From contig DPLM01000266.1 in NCBI GenBank assembly GCA_003541985.1, forward strand, positions 1 to 6,239: a stretch of 6,239 nt of DNA. The letters are read 5' to 3'. Source of the DNA: Deltaproteobacteria bacterium. Lineage in GTDB: Bacteria > SAR324 > NAC60-12. Under the pieces are notes generated by a model. It saw only the letters and a list, made by a program, of their open reading frames with translations, was not told where the DNA came from and did no database searches. The position numbers and the translations under genes were made by a program. Of the stretch, positions 1-5,856 are shown one piece after another; the first letter of the stretch is position 1; every line of letters begins with the position of its first letter.

Positions 1-579
1 TGTCATGTCTGTTTCAATAAATCCTGGGGAAATGGCATTGACAGTGATGTTACGCCCTCCGAGCTCCTTGGCTAATGACTTCGTAAAACCTATCAGTCCA
101 GCCTTGGTTGTGCTGTAGTTTACCTGACCCGGATTACCTGTGGAGCCAACCACCGAGCCAATGTTGACGATGCGGCCAAAGCGTTGCTTGACCATGTGAC
201 GGATTAGACTGCGGGTGATGTAGTAGACACCATTCAAGTTGACTCCTAGTACTTGTTCCCACTCTTCTGGCTTCATCCGCATGAAGAGATTGTCCCTAGT
301 GATACCGGCATTGTTGACCAAAATATCGATTCCCCCCGTAAGTTTCAGAGCCTCCTCAGCTAGATTCTCAGCGGTTTCTCGATCCGCAACATCTCCCAAA
401 AGGCTCCAGCCTTCCCCACGGGCTTTCTTGATTTCAGTGAGAACAGCGGACCCACGTTCCAGATTTCGGTTGACGATGACGACACTTGCTCCAGCTTGAG
501 CCAACTCTAGTGCGATTTCACGTCCAATTCCACGTCCAGCACCAGTTACCAGCACTCGCTTACCAGTCAAATCTTTCAT
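1..579 (-). CDS. fabG: 3-oxoacyl-[acyl-carrier-protein] reductase FabG (partial, C-terminus cut by window edge)
   Basis: FabG is the cytoplasmic NADPH-dependent short-chain dehydrogenase that reduces 3-oxoacyl-ACP to 3-hydroxyacyl-ACP in each round of type II fatty-acid elongation. The 193 visible residues read as a classical SDR Rossmann fold: the nucleotide-binding TGAGRGIG at 12-19, NNAG at 89-92, and the full catalytic tetrad N114, S142 (in NIGSVVG), Y155 and K159 (YSTTK). PGFIETDMT at 185-193 is the usual segment just before the lid helices. About 50 C-terminal residues of a protein of roughly 245 lie beyond the window. The ATG overlaps the mraY stop in a TAATG junction, and AAGG sits 7 bases upstream, inside the mraY end, so translation is probably coupled to mraY. 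Close similarity to FabG across the active site makes FabG the best call, although other SDR reductases share these motifs and no neighbouring acpP or fabF is visible to confirm it. Confidence 0.93.
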   Translation of the reverse strand, partial: MKDLTGKRVLVTGAGRGIGREIALELAQAGASVVIVNRNLERGSAVLTEIKKARGEGWSLLGDVADRETAENLAEEALKLTGGIDILVNNAGITRDNLFMRMKPEEWEQVLGVNLNGVYYITRSLIRHMVKQRFGRIVNIGSVVGSTGNPGQVNYSTTKAGLIGFTKSLAKELGGRNITVNAISPGFIETDMT

Positions 580-1835
580 TACCTTACCTTGAAATAGAGG
601 ATCAGAGTGATCACGAAAAGCCAGATGGAGCGCAAATGAAAATGCCAGACCACTCGGCTATTGACCTCTTGAGGGGTGAGTAACTTGTTATCTTCGGGAA
701 CAGAGCGTGCTCCAATTTTTTCCAGCATCATCAACCAAACTGACCTCACTTTGGGAGGTTCATTATGATATGTCCAAAGTTGCTGCAAATGATGATGATA
801 GGGAGATTTCAGAAAGAAGCGATAAGTTTCCGCAAATTCCCGACCCCGCAAATACAACATCACTCGAAAAAACCCTCGCTGAATGATTGTTGAGAGAGCA
901 GAGAAAACAAACAATCCTCCTACAATTGGCAGGAACAGCTCAGCTTTCACAAAGATGAACATTGCTGAAACAACACTTCCAAGCGCCAGGGCACCGAGGT
1001 CACCCATATAGATCTGGGCTGGAGGTGCGTTATACTTTAGAAAAGCAAAACCTGCACTGATTATGGCGGCAGCGAGTACAGCTAACTCTTTAATATCATG
1101 TGAGAGATGAGGAATTTTTAGCTTTGTAGCAAAGTCTAAATCTCCTCCAATATAGGCCACTGCTCCTACGAAGAGCGTACAGGTCATCAATGGTACGGTA
1201 GCCAGTGTATCCATCCCATCGGTCAAGTTGACCGCGTTAGCGCCACCAACGATGACCAGTAGCATGAAGGGAATGAAAAGATACTTCGGCAGATACGGAT
1301 ACCATTCGTCGATGGGCACAAAAGGCACAACGAGATGTCCATCAATATCGACATACAAGTAAAGCCCTAAGACAACTAACAGAGCCACTGCAAATTCAGC
1401 AGCCAACCTACCTTTGCCACTAATGCCATCAGCCTTGTCATTGTAACTCTTGCGGGCTTCTTCCCCCCTCTCTATGCGCCGTTTGTGAAAGACCTTTGCC
1501 AGATCATCCAGCGCTCCAATTAGCCCGAAGGAAAGCATGATCAGAAGCAGGGCAATGATGTACTGATTTAGGGTCGTCCATAGTAGGGAGGAAATCAGGA
1601 TTCCTACGATCAACACCCCACCTCCCATGATAGGGGTTGCTCCGGTGTACGGTCCTATCTGTCTGCTAGCAACTGTGAAATCAGAAGTTATCCCATGACG
1701 CCGAAAAAGTTGTATCGTCATTGGCATCAGCCAAGTGATGATCAGATAAGCTGTCAAAAACGTCATCCCCCCACGGAAGGAGACGGACTTGAAGATCTGA
1801 TAAGGCAGCAAGGAATAGAGAAGGCTAGCGAGCAA
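579..1835 (-). CDS. mraY: phospho-N-acetylmuramoyl-pentapeptide-transferase MraY, extended form
   Basis: MraY is the integral membrane enzyme that transfers phospho-MurNAc-pentapeptide from UDP to undecaprenyl phosphate, giving lipid I and UMP. Roughly ten hydrophobic segments can be seen (about 24-41, 71-88, 91-110, 145-162, 184-200, 212-229, 250-268, 284-298, 300-318, 402-416), matching the family topology. Catalytic motifs are present: DD at 110-111, NLTDGMD at 203-209, GD at 278-279 and HHH at 347-349 in SPYHHH. At 418 residues it is longer than most members. Extra sequence follows the DD motif (about 118-134) and lies between HHH and the last helix (about 351-393). The loop usually reading K-x-G-T-P-T-M-G-G is TGATPIMGG here (64-72). 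The start is taken as TTG: an in-frame TAG lies 9 bases upstream, AGGA is 7 bases before the TTG, and the next Met (residue 24) would remove the conserved N-terminal region. The gene is 31 bases after frr and overlaps fabG by one base. Confidence 0.95.
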   Translation of the reverse strand: MLASLLYSLLPYQIFKSVSFRGGMTFLTAYLIITWLMPMTIQLFRRHGITSDFTVASRQIGPYTGATPIMGGGVLIVGILISSLLWTTLNQYIIALLLIMLSFGLIGALDDLAKVFHKRRIERGEEARKSYNDKADGISGKGRLAAEFAVALLVVLGLYLYVDIDGHLVVPFVPIDEWYPYLPKYLFIPFMLLVIVGGANAVNLTDGMDTLATVPLMTCTLFVGAVAYIGGDLDFATKLKIPHLSHDIKELAVLAAAIISAGFAFLKYNAPPAQIYMGDLGALALGSVVSAMFIFVKAELFLPIVGGLFVFSALSTIIQRGFFRVMLYLRGREFAETYRFFLKSPYHHHLQQLWTYHNEPPKVRSVWLMMLEKIGARSVPEDNKLLTPQEVNSRVVWHFHLRSIWLFVITLILYFKVR

Positions 1836-1842
1836 AAGAGGA

Positions 1843-1846
1843 TCCT
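1843..1846 (-). promoter_or_regulatory. ribosome binding site supporting the TTG start of mraY
   Basis: AGGA on the minus strand lies 7 bases before the TTG at 1835. The in-frame TAG at 1845-1847 overlaps it and rules out any longer reading frame, so this site decides the start. Confidence 0.6.
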
Positions 1847-1866
1847 AGGGAGGAGTAGGGTATGGC

Positions 1867-2436
1867 TCAGATTGTCATCAGTTCTTTTTCCTTGGCAGTC
1901 ATTAGCTCGCTCACTAGGTTGATGTGCTCATCTGTGAGCTTCTGGATGTCTGCCTGGGCGCCCTTCTCCTCATCCTGAGAGATGAGCTTGTCTTTTTCCA
2001 TCTTTTTCAAGGTGTCGTTACCTTCCCGACGCACGTTGCGTAAAGCTACTTTGACTTCTTCACCAATTCTCTTGGTCTGCTTGACTCGTTCCTTGCGCCG
2101 CTCTTCCGTAAATGGTGGTAACAGTGCTCTGATTACATTGCCATCATTGGATAAGCTGAAACCGAGGTTTGCTGCTTGAAGTGTTCGCTCGATCTCCTTA
2201 ATCATATTTTTTTCCCAAGGATTGATCATCAGCAGTTGGGGTTCCGGTGCGGAAACGGAGGCAACTTGTGTAATTGAAGTTGGGACTCCGTAGTAGTCAA
2301 CTTTCTCATTCTCAAGCATAGCTGGTGTGACTCGGCCCGCATGAATATTGTTGAACTCCTGTCGCAAGTTGTTCAACGTACTATCCATTTTTCGTCGAAC
2401 TGTCTGTTGGACTTCTTCGATCGTCTCAGCTTGCAT
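1867..2436 (-). CDS. frr: ribosome recycling factor RRF
   Basis: RRF works with EF-G in the cytoplasm to split the post-termination ribosome so that the subunits can be reused. The 189 residues are close to the usual length of about 185. The long-helix domain I is formed by the N-terminus (about 1-29) and the C-terminal two helices (about 105-189). Between them lies the small beta-rich domain II, with GRVTPAMLE at 34-42, VDYYGVPT at 46-53 and INPWEKNMI at 71-79. RNVRREGND at 133-141 is the conserved arginine-rich stretch of the long helix, part of the ribosome-contacting surface in the family. The ATG lies 10 bases after the pyrH stop with only a weak GAGA motif upstream, so coupling to pyrH translation is likely. 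The frr position directly after pyrH is the common bacterial arrangement. No truncation or missing motif is seen. Confidence 0.98.
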   Translation of the reverse strand: MQAETIEEVQQTVRRKMDSTLNNLRQEFNNIHAGRVTPAMLENEKVDYYGVPTSITQVASVSAPEPQLLMINPWEKNMIKEIERTLQAANLGFSLSNDGNVIRALLPPFTEERRKERVKQTKRIGEEVKVALRNVRREGNDTLKKMEKDKLISQDEEKGAQADIQKLTDEHINLVSELMTAKEKELMTI

Positions 2437-2446
2437 GATGTGTTTC

Positions 2447-3157
2447 TCAGCTAATCAGGGTACCAACAGGTTCACCACAAGCTGCCCTTAGGATGGAGTT
2501 GGGGGCATTAATGTCAAGAACCATGATTGGCAAATCATTGTCTTTACAGAAGGCAATCGCTGTTGAGTCCATAATCTTTAGATTGCGTTTCAGGACCTCA
2601 GCATAATTGAGCTGTTTGTAACGGATGGCATCGGCATGGAGCATCGGGTCTTTATCGTAGACACCGTCGGTCTTGGTGGCCTTGATCACAATCTCCGCGC
2701 TGATTTCAGAAGCCCTTAGTACCGCAGCTGTGTCTGTTGTGAAGAACGGGTTCCCAGTTCCCGCTGCAAAGATGACCACTCGTGACTTCTCCAAGTGTCG
2801 GTCAGCCCGACGCTTGATGTAGGGCTCAGCTACAGCGCGTATATCGATGGCAGACATTACCCGGGTAGTGACTCCACATTGCTCTAGAACTTCTTGGAGG
2901 CAGATGCTGTTGATAACGGTGGCCATCATCCCCATGTGATCACCAGCGACTCGACCAATGTGTCCCTCAGCAGAGCGGGCACCTCGAAAAATGTTTCCAC
3001 CCCCCACCACGACTCCAACGGCAACTCCAAGTTCGTGAACCTTGGAGATGTTTTCAGCAATGGTTTTCACCGCTTCATAGTCAAAACCAAAGCCCTTGGT
3101 TCCTCCAAGAGTTTCCCCGCTGAGTTTGAGAAGAATTCGCTGATAGGAAGGTTGCAA
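2447..3157 (-). CDS. pyrH: uridylate kinase (UMP kinase) PyrH
   Basis: PyrH phosphorylates UMP to UDP with ATP, feeding RNA, DNA and UDP-sugar synthesis. UDP-sugars include the UDP-MurNAc-pentapeptide used by MraY, encoded two genes downstream. It belongs to the amino acid kinase fold and is normally hexameric. Visible motifs are LLKLSGE at 9-15 (phosphate-binding lysine), GGGNIFRG at 52-59, GDHMGMMAT at 72-80, GTGNPFFTTDTAA at 133-145 (UMP site), TKTDGVYDKDP at 161-171 and MDSTA at 196-200. The 236 residues match the family length of about 240. The start is TTG: in the same frame, the tsf TGA is only two codons upstream, and no ATG, GTG or other TTG occurs before the conserved LLKLSGE. A GAGGA ribosome site overlaps the tsf stop. 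With a 6-base gap, translation is almost certainly coupled to tsf. Confidence 0.97.
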   Translation of the reverse strand: MQPSYQRILLKLSGETLGGTKGFGFDYEAVKTIAENISKVHELGVAVGVVVGGGNIFRGARSAEGHIGRVAGDHMGMMATVINSICLQEVLEQCGVTTRVMSAIDIRAVAEPYIKRRADRHLEKSRVVIFAAGTGNPFFTTDTAAVLRASEISAEIVIKATKTDGVYDKDPMLHADAIRYKQLNYAEVLKRNLKIMDSTAIAFCKDNDLPIMVLDINAPNSILRAACGEPVGTLIS

Positions 3158-3160
3158 ACG

Positions 3161-3165
3161 TCCTC
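3161..3165 (-). promoter_or_regulatory. ribosome binding site of pyrH overlapping the tsf stop codon
   Basis: GAGGA on the minus strand overlaps the tsf TGA (3164-3166) and lies 3 bases before the TTG of pyrH. The spacing is short, which together with the TTG start suggests reliance on ribosomes that have just finished tsf. Confidence 0.55.
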
Positions 3166-4018
3166 AGAAGTTGAATTTAGCGAAGCTGTCGAATCGAAGT
3201 TCCACTCCTAGTTCCTTAGCTTTGTCGTCTACCAACTGCTGAATAGTACGCTGGGGATCTTTGACGAAGGGTTGAGAGCTGACACAGATTTCTTTCAAGA
3301 ATTTCTGAATCCGACCGCTTACCATTTTCTCAATGATGTTCTCTGGCTTACCAGATTCACGGGCTTGTGCAATGAAAACTTCCTTTTCCTTGTCTAGAAC
3401 AGATTGATCCACTTGCTCTGGAAGAACAGCTTCTGCAGGGGTTGCGGCAATGTGCATTGCAATGTCTCTGGCCAAGGATGTTAATTGGTCTTTATCCGCA
3501 GTACCGTTGGCCACGATAGGGACAAGTACTCCAATTTTTCCTGTCATGTGGATGTAGGAGCCGATCACACCTTCGTTTAGTTCGAATCGCTTCGCTTCTG
3601 CAAACTGGATGTTTTCCCCTAGCTCAGCGACACTTTGGGTCAGCAGGTCCTGAATAGTTCCGGATCCGTCAATCAAATTTTGATTTGGAACCTCTGAGTC
3701 TCCTTGGGTAGCCACTTGATTACAGATGGTTTGCAGTAGATTTTGAAATCTTTCGTTCTTAGCAACAAAGTCTGTTTCACAGGACAGTTTGACGAGGCTC
3801 GCAATTCTTGAGTCGTCACTGACAAATGCTGCGATGGCGCCGTCATTGGTTTTTCTCGAAGATTTCTTGATCGCCTTGGCTTGCCCCCGCTTACGCAGAA
3901 AGTCTTTGGCAGCTTCAATATCTCCGTTAGTTTCGACGAGAGCTTTTTTGCAATCCATCATTGGCACACCAGTCAGTTCGCGAAGTTCCTTGACGGCGGC
4001 AGCGGTAATCTCAGCCAT
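3164..4018 (-). CDS. tsf: translation elongation factor Ts
   Basis: EF-Ts is the guanine-nucleotide exchange factor that releases GDP from EF-Tu during translation. The N-terminal UBA-like domain covers about 1-45, with the family pattern LRELTGVPMMDCKKAL at 12-27. The core begins with LSCETDFVAKNERF at 78-91, where D83 and F84 correspond to the residues that disturb the Mg2+ site of EF-Tu. Later landmarks are IGSYIHMTGKIGVLV at 152-166, the DIAMHIAA helix at 185-192, GKPENIIEKMVSGR at 223-236 and QPFVKDP at 249-255. The 284 residues match the usual length of the two-subdomain form. A good ribosome site (AAGGAG) precedes the ATG by about 10 bases. The gap after rpsB is 27 bases and contains no hairpin typical of a terminator, so cotranscription with rpsB is expected. 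The stop is followed after 6 bases by pyrH. Confidence 0.98.
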   Translation of the reverse strand: MAEITAAAVKELRELTGVPMMDCKKALVETNGDIEAAKDFLRKRGQAKAIKKSSRKTNDGAIAAFVSDDSRIASLVKLSCETDFVAKNERFQNLLQTICNQVATQGDSEVPNQNLIDGSGTIQDLLTQSVAELGENIQFAEAKRFELNEGVIGSYIHMTGKIGVLVPIVANGTADKDQLTSLARDIAMHIAATPAEAVLPEQVDQSVLDKEKEVFIAQARESGKPENIIEKMVSGRIQKFLKEICVSSQPFVKDPQRTIQQLVDDKAKELGVELRFDSFAKFNF

Positions 4019-4045
4019 GATTCTTTCTCTCCTTCGCTGATAGGT

Positions 4046-4870
4046 TTATTCAGGGGTAGCAGGGTTTTCAATCACTTCTTTTTCTGCAGATTCACCTTCT
4101 ATCGTAGGCTCACTTTCTGCTGGAGCAGGCGCAGCCTGGCTAATCTCAGCAGGGGTTCCACTGTCAGCGGTAGAAATACTCGCCCGACTTGCGCGTCCTT
4201 CTAAAATGCCAGTTGCAATAACGCTGGCAAAGAGTCGTACGGCTTTGGGGGAATCATCATTGCCTGGAATCGGGACAGTGACATCTTTTGGGTCACTGTT
4301 GGTGTCCGCAATTGCGATGATAGGAATCCCTAGTTTGTTAGCTTCCCGGATTGCTAGATGCTCTCTACGACAATCTACAACAAAGATTAGATCAGGGAGC
4401 CCACGCATGGTCTTCACACCACCCAAAGACTGGTCTAATTTCTCACGCTTACGTTGGATGCGTAGTGCTTCTTTTTTAATGATGCCTTCGTAAGTGTCGT
4501 TTTCTCCCGCCAACTCCTCAAATTCTTTCAATCGACTAATTGACTGTTTGACGGTAGAAAAGTTGGTCAGCATTCCACCGAGCCAGCGGAAATTGATATA
4601 ATTTGCTCCACAGCGGTTGGCTTCTTCTTGGATGATGTTTTGGATCTGGGGCTTGGTGCCAACAAAAAGAAAGTTGCGGCCTTCTGAAGCCGTGGTTTTG
4701 GCATATTCGTAGGCCACTTTAAGTTGCTTGAGGCTTTGGCGCAGATCGATGATATGAATGCCACTCTTGACTCCATAGATGTAGGGAGCCATGTTGGGGT
4801 TCCAGCGCTTGGTCTGGTGTCCGAAGTGAACGCCTGCTTCTAGAAATTGCCGCATTGAAATTACAGCCAT
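4046..4870 (-). CDS. rpsB: 30S ribosomal protein S2
   Basis: S2 is a late-assembling protein of the 30S subunit and is needed, with S1, for initiation on mRNA. Conserved blocks run through the whole core: MRQFLEAGVHFGHQTKRWNP at 6-25, MAPYIYGVKSGIHIIDL at 27-43, FVGTKPQIQ at 69-77, RWLGGMLTNF at 95-104, LPDLIFVVD at 158-166 and IPIIAIADTNSDP at 182-194. The central coiled-coil hairpin lies around 107-150. After the core ends at about residue 228 there is a tail of some 45 residues rich in Ala, Ser, Glu and Pro and probably disordered; many S2 proteins have such a tail, with poor conservation. GGAG lies 5 bases before the ATG. This is the first gene after the 176-base non-coding gap and so probably the first of the operon. 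Confidence 0.98.
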   Translation of the reverse strand: MAVISMRQFLEAGVHFGHQTKRWNPNMAPYIYGVKSGIHIIDLRQSLKQLKVAYEYAKTTASEGRNFLFVGTKPQIQNIIQEEANRCGANYINFRWLGGMLTNFSTVKQSISRLKEFEELAGENDTYEGIIKKEALRIQRKREKLDQSLGGVKTMRGLPDLIFVVDCRREHLAIREANKLGIPIIAIADTNSDPKDVTVPIPGNDDSPKAVRLFASVIATGILEGRASRASISTADSGTPAEISQAAPAPAESEPTIEGESAEKEVIENPATPE

Positions 4871-4908
4871 GATGTCTCCATGATTGATGATGGCTTGTTG
4901 TTCTGATG

Positions 4909-4928
4909 CCTGCCTGAATCAGGTCAGG
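4909..4928 (-). promoter_or_regulatory. GC-rich hairpin in the rpsB leader
   Basis: Read on the minus strand, two CCTG units separated by a bulged A pair with two adjacent CAGG units across an ATT loop. This gives an 8-base-pair stem ending about 38 bases before the rpsB ATG. No run of T follows it, so it is not a standard terminator. Leaders of rpsB bind S2 for autoregulation in some bacteria. That role here is inference from position only. Confidence 0.4.
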
Positions 4929-4943
4929 GAAAGAGGATCGAAA

Positions 4944-4964
4944 TTCACCAAAATAATTGGTGAA
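4944..4964. repeat. perfect 8-base inverted repeat between panB and rpsB
   Basis: TTCACCAA and TTGGTGAA flank a 5-base AT loop, forming a perfect but AT-rich stem. On the minus strand it is followed by only three T residues, and on the plus strand by none in a row. It could be a weak terminator for panB, an operator, or part of the rpsB leader. The sequence does not decide between these. Confidence 0.4.
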
Positions 4965-4983
4965 ATGAAAAACAAAACTTTAA

Positions 4984-5012
4984 TTTTTAAGGAAATTTAA
5001 CCGTTTTTGCAA
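4984..5012 (-). promoter_or_regulatory. candidate sigma-70-type promoter for rpsB-tsf-pyrH-frr-mraY-fabG
   Basis: TTGCAA (5007-5012) and TAAAAA (4984-4989) match the -35 and -10 consensus at four of six positions each with an ideal 17-base spacer. They lie in the AT-rich part of the gap. Transcription would begin near 4977 and give a leader of roughly 100 bases containing both hairpins. Base composition alone could produce such a match, so this is a moderate call. Confidence 0.4.
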
Positions 5013-5046
5013 GTTCCTTTTCAGACATTTCTTTAGAGCTTTTAAG

Positions 5047-5856
5047 CTATTGATTTGGATTCTGATAAGATTCACCAAGACTTGGATAATTTAAACTGCG
5101 GACGTCATCAACCCAGTCGTTCACCGCTGCCAAGGCAGTCTTTTGTAGTTGGGCGTACTGGCGAACAAAAGAAGGCATCCTTCCGGTAGTCATTCCGAGC
5201 AAATCGTGAAGCACAAGCACTTGAACATCTACTCCTAGACCAGAACCAATTCCAATTGTCAACATTTCCACAGATTGAGTAATTAGCTCAGCGACCCCAT
5301 CCACTATGCACTCTAAAACAATCGCAAAGCACCCAGCGTCTTGCAGACGTTGAGCTTCCTCTAGGAGTCGCTGCTGATCAGGCAATGTTTTACCGTCAAT
5401 CTTATAGCCGCTTAAATGGACCGACTGGGGCTGGAAACCGATGTGTCCACATACAGGAACTCCCATCGGAGTCAGGTGTCGGATAGTAGTCAGGATCTCG
5501 GAAGTAGCTCCTTCCATCTTGAGAGCACCAGCTCCACTGTCTTTGAAGACCCGGATCGACTGCTCCACGTTGAGGGCTACATCCGCTTGTAGACTGCCAA
5601 AGGGCATATCTACGAGCACTAGTTTGGTTGTTGCACAACGTGTTACAATTCTAGCGTGGTAAATGATCTCTTCCAAGGTCACAGGTAGTGTTGAATCATG
5701 GCCCTGTACCATTAATCCCAGTGTGTCTCCAACGAGGATCATATCGACTGAAGATTCATCCAGTATGGTAGCGTGAAAAGCATCGTAGCCAGTGAGGCAG
5801 GTGAGCTTCTCTTGTCCCTTGTGACGCAGCAGTTTTGGAATCAAGATTTGTTTCAT
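5047..5856 (-). CDS. panB: 3-methyl-2-oxobutanoate hydroxymethyltransferase PanB
   Basis: PanB catalyses the first committed step to pantothenate and coenzyme A: methylene-tetrahydrofolate plus 2-oxoisovalerate gives ketopantoate. It is a cytoplasmic Mg2+-dependent TIM-barrel enzyme. Expected residues are visible: LTGYDA at 21-26, D44 in LVGDTLG, D83 in LVDMPFG and E115 in KMEG as metal and substrate site acids, K113 and H137 (CGHIG) beside them, and catalytic E182 in LEC. TIGIGSGLGVDVQVLVLHDLLG at 200-221 is the C-terminal signature, with Val at 211 where Gly is usual (DGQ). The 269 residues match the family. The ATG overlaps the stop of the upstream nuclease as ATGA and has AGGAG 4 bases before it, so the two are translated together. 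panC and panD are not in view. A strong ribosome site and the overlap make the start secure. Confidence 0.96.
   Translation of the reverse strand: MKQILIPKLLRHKGQEKLTCLTGYDAFHATILDESSVDMILVGDTLGLMVQGHDSTLPVTLEEIIYHARIVTRCATTKLVLVDMPFGSLQADVALNVEQSIRVFKDSGAGALKMEGATSEILTTIRHLTPMGVPVCGHIGFQPQSVHLSGYKIDGKTLPDQQRLLEEAQRLQDAGCFAIVLECIVDGVAELITQSVEMLTIGIGSGLGVDVQVLVLHDLLGMTTGRMPSFVRQYAQLQKTALAAVNDWVDDVRSLNYPSLGESYQNPNQ

Larger units (their letters stand above)
4871..5046. other. non-coding gap between panB and rpsB, probable rpsB promoter and leader
   Basis: This is the only sizeable gene-free stretch in the window. The part next to panB (about 4941-5046) is markedly AT-rich, while the part next to rpsB is more mixed. 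It holds a candidate promoter and two predicted hairpins, listed separately. No open reading frame with family features, no tRNA-like fold and no clear U-tract terminator for panB can be seen. Confidence 0.7.

Noticed and set aside
239..499. Plus-strand open frame inside fabG
   Set aside because: It lies antisense to a complete FabG active-site region, and its translation shows no family features and is low in complexity (Ser, Arg, Pro rich).
1836..1866. Hairpin or regulatory site in the frr-mraY gap, from the small palindromes CCTAGG and AGGATCCT
   Set aside because: The palindromes are very short and overlap the ribosome site of mraY; no stable stem with a usable loop forms.
3155..3166. 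Tsf-PyrH fusion by stop readthrough, as the two genes share a frame across TGA
   Set aside because: A ribosome site overlaps the stop and both proteins have their normal lengths; a shared frame occurs by chance in one third of such junctions.
2894..3211. Plus-strand open frame across pyrH and the end of tsf
   Set aside because: It is antisense to two well-conserved genes and has no recognisable domain or ribosome site.
3789..4204. Overlapping plus-strand open frames across tsf and rpsB
   Set aside because: They mirror the codon structure of the minus-strand genes, and their translations do not resemble proteins I know.
4944..4964. Rho-independent terminator for panB
   Set aside because: The stem is perfect but AT-rich and is followed by only three T residues on the minus strand, so I list it as an inverted repeat and not as a terminator.
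5402..5638. Minus-strand open frame in another frame inside panB
   Set aside because: PanB is intact in the main frame with all catalytic residues; this is a shadow of it.
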